Assembly (NCBI GenBank): GCA_014237545.1
Contig: JAACJX010000608.1
Coordinates: 1-5,780, forward strand
From: Ardenticatenia bacterium
GTDB lineage: Bacteria > Chloroflexota > Anaerolineae > Promineifilales > Promineifilaceae
Reading direction: 5' to 3'
DNA length: 5,780 nucleotides
The notes beneath the pieces were generated by a model. That model did no database searches. It worked only from the letters and a program-made list of their open reading frames with translations, and was not told the origin of the DNA. The position numbers and the translations under genes were made by a program. Positions 1 through 5,467 of this stretch are shown here, piece after piece. Positions within the stretch are counted from its first letter, which is position 1. Each line of letters opens with the position of its first letter.

Positions 1-217
1 GGGCGTTACATTGTGAAGCATCAATTACCTCTTCACCAAAGACGATCATATTAGTATTTATCTTATTACAACTATAACCTGCATCATGCCCGATTAATCC
101 TAGACCGGCGGGTGAAAAGATAGCTTTAAGTGAATATTCTGACTGTAATTCATCAAATTTATTCACAAATGGCAATACTTCTGAGGAGAAGGGGTAAATT
201 GCTGATGGGATTCTCAT
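1..217 (-). CDS. Peptide maturation system protein, TIGR04066-like (N-terminal part, runs off left edge)
   Basis: This frame is open from an ATG at 217-215 to the window edge, giving 72 codons. The gene starts inside the stop codon of the upstream radical SAM gene (ATGA, 214-217), so the two are almost certainly translationally coupled. The visible N-terminus has the pattern I recall for the TIGR04066 family: an early 'IYPFSSEVLPFV' segment, then 'FSPAGLGLIGHDAGY' at about residues 34-48. Members of that family accompany CcpM radical SAM maturases in Cys-rich peptide clusters; their biochemical role is not settled. No signal peptide or membrane segment is visible in this part. The gene position (directly after ccpM, same strand, overlapping) supports the call more than the short sequence does. 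The remainder of the protein lies outside the window, so its domain content is unknown. A generic operon partner of another family cannot be excluded. Confidence 0.72.
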   Translation of the reverse strand, partial: MRIPSAIYPFSSEVLPFVNKFDELQSEYSLKAIFSPAGLGLIGHDAGYSCNKINTNMIVFGEEVIDASQCNA

Positions 218-1656
218 AATTCGTATTTCTGTCCTGCTTTGATTTGCTTAGAGTAAAAGAACGGCAATTCGCTAAACATCAGAAATCTAAATATTTTATT
301 GTAAGCCGAAGCCTGCGATTCCTTACAGTGCTTGAGCTTGGTTGCAGCAGATAATTCACCACTCTCATTATCAGCTGTCTTTGCGCATTGCATACAATAA
401 CGAAAACACCAACACCTGCAGCACTCTGATTGAATTAGCTCCGCTGCATTCAGGATACTATAGGCCTTTCCAATGTCAAACCCATCCCTGATGGACCCTA
501 AACACATAGCAGTTGATAGCTCGCTTACCCTCTCGCAGGGAAAGAGCCTTCCTGAGACATCAACTAATAAACGCATTTGACCTGGAATACAAGGACCTGA
601 AGGAATATCACTTTCCTGAAGGGCAGCGCCTTTAGCTAATCGCGCAAATTCAGTCGTAGCCCGAGTAATAAATGCCCGTGCAATAGGAGACAAATCTTTA
701 TCTGGAAAACGTTTGAATTTCGAAAGAATTGCTAAAAACAATTGATATTCATGTCTCCAAATATATTCATCTGAAAATGTGGTTGCTCTGTCTTCATAAC
801 TATAATCTACAAACGATGGTAAAAGGTGTAATTCTCTTAGCTCAGATGCACCCAAATAAAATGAATTGGTGCAATCAAAATTATTGATCGGATCAATAAC
901 CATACTTATCTTGAGCATCTTGAAGTAATCTGGAGCAACCCTCTTTATTAATTCGATCTTTTTCGTGACCGCTTCGAAAGTTCCACGCCCATCAGCAAAA
1001 ACTCGATATTTATCATGGATTTCCTTGGGGCCATCAAGGCTAATAACCAAACTGAAGTTGTGATCTTGGAGGAAGTATATAATTTCTTCCGTTAATAGTG
1101 TGCCGTTAGTCGTCATAGCGAAAGTCAGTTCCTTACCAAAAAACCGACTTTCACTATAGTCCACAACATTTTTTATTAATGGAAACTGAAGCAGTGGTTC
1201 TCCCCCATAAAAACCTATGTTCACCTGCGAATTGTCGACGGAATGATTCCATAGGAAATCCACCGCACCTTTTGCAGTTTGCCAGGACATGCGTTTATTC
1301 GAATGAGCTCTTTGTCTAGAGTGAGTCGGCCCACTGTATATGCAATATGAACATCTGAAATTGCAATTTTGTGTCACCTGTAGAGTAATTTGTGGCAATT
1401 TTCGTTGAAGAAATATTTCTAAATTTGGAGAATAAGAATGTTCGACTCGCTTCACAGCAGATTCGTTAGTTAAATAACCTTGAGATTTGAGATCAGCAAG
1501 CTCTTCTGGCATGTTAAAGCCATTGCCCTCATCCGACACAACTGCCTTCAAATACTGGAATGAACTTTCACTAATTGGCAGTATCACATCTTTATTTACA
1601 TCTAAAAAATAGGCTGCATTTGGAGTGTGAAAAAGTTTAATGAAGGGTTTATCCAT
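214..1656 (-). CDS. ccpM: Radical SAM/SPASM peptide maturase, CcpM-like (Cys-rich peptide maturase)
   Basis: This 480-residue enzyme most likely uses S-adenosylmethionine radical chemistry to install cross-links in a ribosomally made Cys-rich peptide in the cytoplasm. The N-terminal about 85 residues ('KPFIKLFHTP', 'YFLDVNKD', 'SQGYLTNES') resemble the peptide-recognition region of CcpM proteins. The radical SAM core follows: the CxxxCxxC cluster is Cys98, Cys102 and Cys105 in 'QNCNFRCSYCIYSG', then 'GFYGGEPLL' at 148-156, 'MTTNGTLL' at 181-188 and 'VISLDGPKEIHDKYR' at 204-218. The C-terminal SPASM-type domain (about 350-445) has 'GPCIPGQMRLLVD', 'LFPCERVSE' and a dense Cys run at 412-424, with a last Cys at 444; these would hold auxiliary iron-sulfur clusters. 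The start is well supported: AAGGTGG lies at 1669-1663, six bases before ATG at 1656. The overlapping downstream gene is TIGR04066-like. Family membership is confident; the exact modification is inferred. Confidence 0.9.
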   Translation of the reverse strand: MDKPFIKLFHTPNAAYFLDVNKDVILPISESSFQYLKAVVSDEGNGFNMPEELADLKSQGYLTNESAVKRVEHSYSPNLEIFLQRKLPQITLQVTQNCNFRCSYCIYSGPTHSRQRAHSNKRMSWQTAKGAVDFLWNHSVDNSQVNIGFYGGEPLLQFPLIKNVVDYSESRFFGKELTFAMTTNGTLLTEEIIYFLQDHNFSLVISLDGPKEIHDKYRVFADGRGTFEAVTKKIELIKRVAPDYFKMLKISMVIDPINNFDCTNSFYLGASELRELHLLPSFVDYSYEDRATTFSDEYIWRHEYQLFLAILSKFKRFPDKDLSPIARAFITRATTEFARLAKGAALQESDIPSGPCIPGQMRLLVDVSGRLFPCERVSELSTAMCLGSIRDGFDIGKAYSILNAAELIQSECCRCWCFRYCMQCAKTADNESGELSAATKLKHCKESQASAYNKIFRFLMFSELPFFYSKQIKAGQKYEL

Positions 1657-2275
1657 TTCTTTCCACCTTAGCTTGTGGTCTAGTTTTGGGGTTCACTACA
1701 GGAGAAACCTCTCACCCATGCCAATGGCACGCCCGATATATCCGTAGAAAATATTGACAACAACCTGGAAGTCGACATGATTACCCTTAGTTGGATCTCA
1801 TCGTTGCCGTCACGTATCCCAGTAGTTCTTATATCAGTTTTGAAATCCCAAGATGTGCCGGTGGCAAAGTGTTCGCCCACATAACCAATGCACCTGATAC
1901 ATCTCCTTCCTGCCACATTGCATTGTCTGAAAGGTCATGCTGTTTAGCGCTTCAGTTAATTGATAAGCCAGACAACCCGTCACGTCATTTGATAAAGGAG
2001 GAGGGGTGATTCGATTATTGACAAGGAGAGCACATTGAACTCCCAGACTGGCTGCTTCAGCAGAAGCATAGATAGTAATCTGCCAGAATACACACAGTAC
2101 CTTCGCTACCCATGTCGTACCTACCGCGTGCCCACTTGGGTCAATATACTATCGGGTTGTCTTCTACTACTGACTCGCAAGCCGACCACGCGACTTTGAT
2201 GATAACCAGCTTAGTAGAAGCGGCAGGGGACGGCAAGTTACGAATGTAACCCTTTTGGGGTAATGAAGGTCACCC
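1657..2275. other. Gene-poor stretch upstream of ccpM; possible site of a hidden or decayed precursor peptide
   Basis: No protein here is recognisable. Three frames are worth recording. On the minus strand, 1680-1916 is a 78-codon frame from a GTG without a Shine-Dalgarno; it ends 23 bases before ccpM and carries Cys at residues 6, 9 and 73. Also on the minus strand, 2148-1834 is open stop to stop for 104 codons with six Cys (for example 'TMQCGRKE' and 'WLCGRTLCHRH'). Its only usual starts are a GTG at 1983 and an ATG at 1938, both without a ribosome site. On the plus strand, 1791-2009 opens from a TTG and ends in 'SERSCCLALQ' followed by a Lys/Glu-rich tail. None has the leader plus Cys-rich core expected of a precursor. 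A perfect 9-bp inverted repeat (2161-2169 and 2212-2220) also lies here. No tRNA was seen. Confidence 0.4.
1735..1763 (-). promoter_or_regulatory. Possible sigma-70-like promoter of the ccpM operon
   Basis: Read on the minus strand, TTGTTG (1763-1758) and TATATC (1740-1735) are separated by 17 bases. That spacing is right for a housekeeping promoter, and it would place the transcript start near 1728, about 70 bases before the ccpM ATG. Both boxes are imperfect and the region is AT-leaning, so a chance match is quite possible. If it is the true operon promoter, any precursor-peptide gene further upstream would be transcribed separately. Confidence 0.25.
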
Positions 2276-2535
2276 TGAGCTGTCCCCCCAAAAAACTGTA
2301 CCAGGCGGAGTGCGACTATCTGACATAAAATCTAATAAGGAGATAGTTTCATGGCCGGCAAAGGAACACGATATAGCGAAGAACAGATCATCCGCATCCT
2401 GAAGGAAGTGGAAACGGGGACAACGGTGGCCGAGGTCTGCCGCAAGCATGGCGTGTCTGAACAGACCGTATATCGGTGGCGGAACAAATATGGCGGTCTG
2501 GAGACCAGCGAGCTGCAACGCTTGCGCGAGATGGG
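2276..2535 (+). mobile_element. IS3-family insertion sequence remnant, left end only
   Basis: The left terminus is taken as TGAGCTGTCCCCCC at 2276-2289, which has the TGA(A/G)CTG...CCC look of IS3-family inverted repeats, followed by an A-run and a short leader. An orfA start with a good ribosome site follows at 2351. Homology to OrfA stops near 2530-2535 (after 'LQRLRE'), and neither the orfB DDE transposase nor a right inverted repeat is present before the tryptophanase gene. The right boundary is therefore approximate. The fragment cannot move by itself. No target-site duplication can be tested, because only one end survives. Confidence 0.7.
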
Positions 2536-2599
2536 AGCCGAGGCCTGGCTGGTGGGCCATTCACCCGCCGACCCGCCGCTTTTGCCCATGTTCTATTGA
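2351..2599 (+). pseudogene. Truncated IS3-family transposase OrfA (helix-turn-helix part)
   Basis: In an intact element OrfA binds the terminal repeats and is fused by frameshifting to the OrfB catalytic part. Here residues 1-60 are a classic OrfA: 'YSEEQIIRILKEVETG', then the helix-turn-helix 'VAEVCRKHGVSEQTVYRW' (about 26-43) and 'NKYGGLETSELQRLRE'. The next residues, 'MGAEAWLVGHSPADPPLLP', no longer resemble the leucine-zipper region of the family, so the coding frame has run into unrelated DNA and ends at a chance stop. AAGGAG at 2337-2342 supports the ATG at 2351. A small DNA-binding protein may still be made, but without OrfB there is no transposition. It lies just upstream of the tryptophanase gene on the same strand. 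Confidence 0.82.
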
Positions 2600-2628
2600 T
2601 ATTCGGATGCGCCGGCGGGCAATCGAGC

Positions 2629-2658
2629 TACAATCCCCTGACCCACATTAATCCGGAG
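2629..2658 (+). promoter_or_regulatory. Likely -10 box and ribosome binding site of the tryptophanase gene
   Basis: TACAAT at 2629-2634 is a good -10 box and would start transcription near 2641. GGAG at 2655-2658 sits seven bases before the ATG at 2666. No convincing -35 box lies 16-18 bases upstream, where the DNA is GC-rich. A 5' leader of about 25 bases leaves no room for a tnaC-like, tryptophan-sensing leader peptide of the enterobacterial kind. Confidence 0.4.
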
Positions 2659-2665
2659 AACCACC

Positions 2666-4039
2666 ATGCAGTTCAAAACTATTATCGAACCCTTTCGCAT
2701 CAAGACCGTCGAGCCTATTCGCCAGACCACCCGCGAGGAGCGGGCGGAGTTTCTAGAGGAAGCGGGCTACAACCTGTTTCTGCTGCGGGCCGAGGACGTG
2801 ATCATCGACCTGCTGACCGACTCAGGCACGGGGGCGATGTCCTCCGGCCAATGGGCGGGCATGATGCTGGGCGATGAGAGCTACGCCGGGGCCAAATCGT
2901 TCTACAAGTTCGAGGCCGCCGTGCAGCGCATCACCGGCTTCAAGCACATCATCCCCACCCACCAGGGGCGCGCGGCCGAGCGCATCCTGTTCGGCTCGCT
3001 GCTGGAGCCGGGCGATGTGGTGGCCAGCAACACCCACTTCGACACCACCCGCGCCAACATCGAATACCGCCAGGCGACGGCCCTCGATATCCCCAACGCG
3101 GCCGCCCACGATCCGGCGCTCGTGCTGCCCTTCAAGGGCAACATCGACCTGGAGGCGCTGGAGCAGACGCTAATCGAGCACGCCGGGCACGCGCCGCTGG
3201 CGATGATCACCGTCACCAACAACTCCGGCGGCGGCCAGCCGGTGAGCATGGCCAACATCCGCGCCGCCAGCGAGATCTGCCGCCGCCACGGCGTGCTGTT
3301 CTTCCTCGACGCCTGCCGCTTCGCCGAGAACGCCTGGTTCATTAAGATGCGCGAAGAAGGCTACGCCGCCAAATCGCCGCTGGAGATCGCCCAGGAGATG
3401 TTTAGCTACGCCGACGGCTGCACGATGAGCGCCAAGAAGGACGGCATGGCCAACATCGGCGGCTTTCTGGCCCTCAACGATGACGCGCTGGCCGAGAAGT
3501 GCAAGAACTTGCTCATCCTGACCGAGGGCTTCCCGACCTACGGCGGGCTGGCGGGCTATGACCTGGAGGCCATCGCCGTGGGGCTGGAGGAGGTGCTGCA
3601 CGAGGACTATCTGCAATACCGGACGCGCTCGGTGGCCTACCTGGGCGACATCCTGACGGCCAACGGCGTGCCCATCGTCCAGCCGCCGGGCGGCCATGCC
3701 ATCTACATCGACGCGATGGGCATGCTGCCTCACATCCCGCAGAGCCAATACCCGGCCTGGGCGCTGTCGCTGGCGCTCTATCTGGAGGGCGGCATCCGCT
3801 CGGTGGAGATCGGCTCGGTGATGTTCGGCCGCCAGCCGGACGGCAGCGAGAAGCCGGCGGCGATGGAGCTGGTGCGGATGGCCTTCCCGCGCCGGGTCTA
3901 CACGCAGAGCCACGTCGACTACCTGGCCGAGGTGATCCTCTACGTAAATAGTATCAAGGACACTATCCGCGGCGTGCGGATCGTGGAGGCGCCGGAGGTG
4001 TTGCGGCACTTTTCGGCGAGGATGGGGATGGTGGGATAA
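2666..4039 (+). CDS. tnaA: Tryptophanase (tryptophan indole-lyase)
   Basis: This PLP- and K+-dependent beta-eliminating lyase converts L-tryptophan to indole, pyruvate and ammonia in the cytoplasm. The 457-residue protein is full length (close to E. coli TnaA and to tyrosine phenol-lyase). Family signatures run end to end: 'IDLLTDSGTGAMS' (47-59), 'GDESYAG' (69-75), 'IPTHQGR' (96-102), 'GGQPVSMAN' (189-197), Asp215 and Arg218 holding the PLP ring, and 'MSAKKDG' with the Schiff-base Lys, probably Lys258. Carboxylate-binding Arg409 lies in 'FPRRVYTQSH'. Three positions that separate the two sister enzymes are all tryptophanase-like: Asp126 (Thr in tyrosine phenol-lyase), Ile382 in 'VEIGS' (Arg in that enzyme) and His448 in 'LRHFSAR' (Phe there). 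The gene is markedly GC-rich against its neighbours. No tnaB permease or tnaC leader is present. It is convergent with the toxin remnant, 19 bases apart. Confidence 0.95.
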   Translation: MQFKTIIEPFRIKTVEPIRQTTREERAEFLEEAGYNLFLLRAEDVIIDLLTDSGTGAMSSGQWAGMMLGDESYAGAKSFYKFEAAVQRITGFKHIIPTHQGRAAERILFGSLLEPGDVVASNTHFDTTRANIEYRQATALDIPNAAAHDPALVLPFKGNIDLEALEQTLIEHAGHAPLAMITVTNNSGGGQPVSMANIRAASEICRRHGVLFFLDACRFAENAWFIKMREEGYAAKSPLEIAQEMFSYADGCTMSAKKDGMANIGGFLALNDDALAEKCKNLLILTEGFPTYGGLAGYDLEAIAVGLEEVLHEDYLQYRTRSVAYLGDILTANGVPIVQPPGGHAIYIDAMGMLPHIPQSQYPAWALSLALYLEGGIRSVEIGSVMFGRQPDGSEKPAAMELVRMAFPRRVYTQSHVDYLAEVILYVNSIKDTIRGVRIVEAPEVLRHFSARMGMVG

Positions 4040-4041
4040 TA

Positions 4042-4103
4042 GCCGAGCTACTAACCAATCACCAAACAACGGGGAGCAGCCTGGACGCCGTGATTAGCTC
4101 GGC
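4042..4103. repeat. 9-bp inverted repeat spanning the convergent tnaA/toxin ends
   Basis: GCCGAGCTA at 4042-4050 is perfectly complementary to TAGCTCGGC at 4095-4103, with a 44-base loop that contains the 3' end of the toxin frame. There is no T-run on either side, so it is not a canonical intrinsic terminator. It could be a weak bidirectional structure or a coincidence. Confidence 0.25.
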
Positions 4104-4448
4104 ACGAGTAAGAATCGCGATCTCTTCCGCAAATAACTTCTGTGCCGCGAAAGCGGTAGCGACGATCAGTGCGTCGTGGATATCCAAATTGCCGGGCATA
4201 CCGGCTACAACAAATACATCGAGAGGGAAGATCGTGATTCGCGGATCCGCCGCGATTGTCTGCATAATCTCGTCAAGTGATAATGGAATCCGTCTGCGTT
4301 GGCTGATGTGTTTGGCTTCGGCCAATACAACGGTTGGAATCACCAATAGGGTCGAAGGATTGTCAAGAACCTGTTTCGCCCCAGTCCCAAGACGGGTATC
4401 ATCGATTATATATCATACCAGGGCATGGGTATCGACAATATACCGCAT
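4059..4448 (-). pseudogene. PIN-domain toxin, VapC-like, interrupted by an in-frame TGA
   Basis: An intact gene would encode a PIN-domain ribonuclease toxin of about 129 residues. The reading begins at ATG 4448 with 'MRYIVDTHALV', the standard VapC opening, but codon 12 (4415-4413) is TGA where the family usually has Trp. The frame then continues without other stops through 'LLVIPTVVLAEAKHI', 'PLSLDEIMQTIAADPRI', 'DIHDALIVATA' and the terminal 'LLPVVW'. Active-site acids Asp6, Glu44 and Asp92 are present. The fourth acid, normally in 'LTRD', is missing: here it is 'LTRAE', with Ala116. A shorter product could start at TTG 4346, but it would lack Asp6. The gene shares one base with the antitoxin stop (TAATG), and GAGG in 'CCTGAGGGTA' would be its ribosome site. 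It is most likely an inactivated toxin; a sequencing error at one base is the alternative. Confidence 0.85.
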
Positions 4449-4666
4449 TAAATACCCTCAGGGGCTGTAAGGCGTGCGGATTCAAAAACCTCATCATTGA
4501 CGACGACACCCTTCCAAACACCGGCTAGACTTGCAAATGATCTATGAGGTTGTGGCTGTGATTCCTGTATCTGATCCACGAGCCGGCGTAGTGCGGACAT
4601 TTCACGCTCCATCCAGCGAAGTTGCACGCGTAACATGTCTAGAGTTAGTTCGGTATCAAGCGCCAT
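4448..4666 (-). CDS. Antitoxin partner of the PIN-domain toxin (VapB-like)
   Basis: This 72-residue protein lies directly upstream of the toxin frame and overlaps it by one base (TAATG), the usual arrangement of a type II toxin-antitoxin operon. Residues about 8-38 form a predicted amphipathic, possibly coiled-coil helix ('LDMLRVQLRWMEREMSALRR'). The C-terminal part, 'SFASLAGVWKG' followed by 'NDEVFESAR', resembles the toxin-binding tail common in antitoxins of PIN toxins. I see no clear AbrB or ribbon-helix-helix DNA-binding domain, so autoregulation is uncertain. The ATG at 4666 is preceded by GGAG eight bases upstream. With its toxin broken, this antitoxin is now effectively an orphan. It could still neutralise related PIN toxins elsewhere in the genome, which is inference only. 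Confidence 0.75.
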   Translation of the reverse strand: MALDTELTLDMLRVQLRWMEREMSALRRLVDQIQESQPQPHRSFASLAGVWKGVVVNDEVFESARLTAPEGI

Positions 4667-4694
4667 ATGGAAAACTCCATTTCATCCGGCACCC

Positions 4695-4703
4695 ATTATA
4701 CCA
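4695..4703 (-). promoter_or_regulatory. Extended -10 promoter of the toxin-antitoxin operon
   Basis: On the minus strand TGGTATAAT (4703-4695) is a perfect extended -10 element. Transcription would start near 4688, leaving a leader of about 22 bases before the antitoxin ATG at 4666. No good -35 box sits at the usual distance (TTGTCA lies 25 bases upstream, too far), which fits with reliance on the extended -10. Confidence 0.5.
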
Positions 4704-4749
4704 CAGTAAGTAGACTGATGAGGATTGACAATGTTAGGCCTCCCGAAAG

Positions 4750-4790
4750 ACGCCTCCAAGGCGTGGGCAATGTGGATGCGCCTAAGGCGT
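4750..4790. repeat. Two small hairpin-like inverted repeats (ACGCCT/AGGCGT type)
   Basis: ACGCCTCCAAGGCGT (4750-4764) is a perfect 6-bp stem with a 3-base loop, and CGCCTAAGGCG (4779-4789) is a 5-bp stem with a one-base loop. The two share the AAGGCGT arm. They lie within or beside the tnaA-tail remnant. No T-run follows, so terminator function is doubtful. Confidence 0.35.
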
Positions 4791-4819
4791 CAAGGCATTT
4801 TTCGGTGAGGATGGGGATG
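4760..4819 (+). pseudogene. Degenerate duplicate of the 3' end of tnaA
   Basis: Positions 4760-4819 align without gaps to 3971-4030 of the tryptophanase gene, with 47 of 60 bases identical, including the identical run AGGATGGGGATG at the end. Translated in the matching frame it reads 'GVGNVDAPKASRHFSVRMGM', against 'GVRIVEAPEVLRHFSARMGM' in the enzyme. Differences are not confined to third codon positions, and no other part of a tryptophanase gene is recognisable around it, so this is a fossil rather than a gene. It lies on the far side of the toxin-antitoxin module, in the same orientation as tnaA. The frame continues from ATG 4667 to a stop at 4874-4876, but that open frame has no other support as a gene. 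Confidence 0.65.
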
Positions 4820-4866
4820 TTCAAAAAAAGCAAACCTATTCTTGGCGAGAATCTGGATTCCCCTAT

Positions 4867-4878
4867 TTTCACGTGAAA
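4867..4878. promoter_or_regulatory. Perfect 12-bp palindrome TTTCACGTGAAA
   Basis: The site is a perfect two-fold symmetric 12-mer around CACGTG in the gap between the 3' end of the membrane-anchored protein gene (4907) and the antitoxin promoter (about 4700). It could be a regulator half-site pair, but it lies about 170 bases upstream of the only nearby promoter and no second copy is seen. Function is unknown. Confidence 0.2.
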
Positions 4879-4906
4879 TCGCGCGCGGATGGATAATTCG
4901 TTAATT

Positions 4907-5467
4907 TTAGTTTGATTCACCCTCATGTCTCTGTTTATTTTCAAAAAAGGGATCGAAGGTGAAGTGCTGCCACGCTGTGTCTAACCTAACACTACTATCA
5001 GGATTACTGGCTGTGATAACGCGCCATTCGAGATTGCCTATTGCGCTATCCGGCAAGGTGATATCAACCGAGTTTCCTTGAATCCATTGACTTTCATATG
5101 TGTAATCTTTATCCGGCTCCATATCACGTATTTGAATAACGAATTGAGCATCCGGTACAGTTGACCACTCGAAGTGAATAGGGTTTTTCACAACTGCCCC
5201 ACGGTTTGGAGAACTTAGGGAGGGTAAGCTCAATGCGGTTTTTTCGTATGCGCTTTGACTTTCTATATTGGCCGGATTGACAGATCCACCTCCAAAGCCA
5301 CTTGAAGGATTGACGGAATTTATTGGTTCGGTTATTGCCGGGATTGAATCGATCGGATTGATGTAATCTTGTATTTGGAAGTACATCAATATGATGCTCA
5401 TAACGCTCCCAACCAAGAATAATAACTTTGTGATGGATCCGGATCCGTGATTCCCATCGTAATTCAT
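4907..5467 (-). CDS. Membrane-anchored protein with extracytoplasmic FN3-like domain, function unknown
   Basis: I do not recognise a named family for this 186-residue protein. Its architecture is clear. A short N-terminus with Lys14 is followed by one hydrophobic segment at about 15-30 ('LLFLVGSVMSIILMYF'), too uncleaved-looking to be a standard signal peptide. Next comes a Pro/Ser/Gly/Asn-rich linker (about 36-80), then a domain at about 82-175 that begins 'LSSPNRGAVVKNPIHFEWS' and includes 'AQFVIQIRDME' and 'LEWRVITAS'. That pattern ('sPxxG...F.Ws.vp.A..y.iqI') is typical of fibronectin-III-like beta sandwiches on bacterial cell-surface proteins. Lys before and Asp after the membrane segment suggest the domain faces outward. 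The ATG at 5467 is preceded by AGGAGG, four bases upstream. The gene is AT-leaning, unlike tnaA. A role in surface binding or signalling is only a guess. Confidence 0.75.
   Translation of the reverse strand: MNYDGNHGSGSITKLLFLVGSVMSIILMYFQIQDYINPIDSIPAITEPINSVNPSSGFGGGSVNPANIESQSAYEKTALSLPSLSSPNRGAVVKNPIHFEWSTVPDAQFVIQIRDMEPDKDYTYESQWIQGNSVDITLPDSAIGNLEWRVITASNPDSSVRLDTAWQHFTFDPFFENKQRHEGESN

Noticed and set aside
2246..2262. ACCC-TTTTG-GGGT hairpin as a terminator
   Set aside because: The stem is only four base pairs and no T-run follows.
2270..2589. Minus-strand open frames across the IS fragment
   Set aside because: They lie antisense to orfA, whose helix-turn-helix is unmistakable; no ribosome sites or recognisable motifs.
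2640..2665. tnaC-like leader peptide before tnaA
   Set aside because: No short frame with a late Trp codon fits between the -10 box and the tnaA start.
2902..4069. Long minus-strand and alternate plus-strand open frames across the tryptophanase gene
   Set aside because: They are shadows of the GC-rich tnaA frame; their compositions are His/Arg/Gly/Ala-heavy and match no family.
4413..4415. TGA read as Trp or selenocysteine in the toxin
   Set aside because: TGA is used as a normal stop elsewhere in the window (ATGA overlap after the radical SAM gene), and PIN toxins are not selenoproteins.
4090..4528. Plus-strand open frames over the toxin-antitoxin module
   Set aside because: They are antisense to a recognisable PIN-domain frame and its antitoxin; their sequences look random.
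4696..4944. 82-codon minus-strand frame between the antitoxin promoter and the FN3-like gene
   Set aside because: It overlaps the end of the FN3-like gene and runs antisense to the tnaA-tail remnant; no convincing ribosome site.
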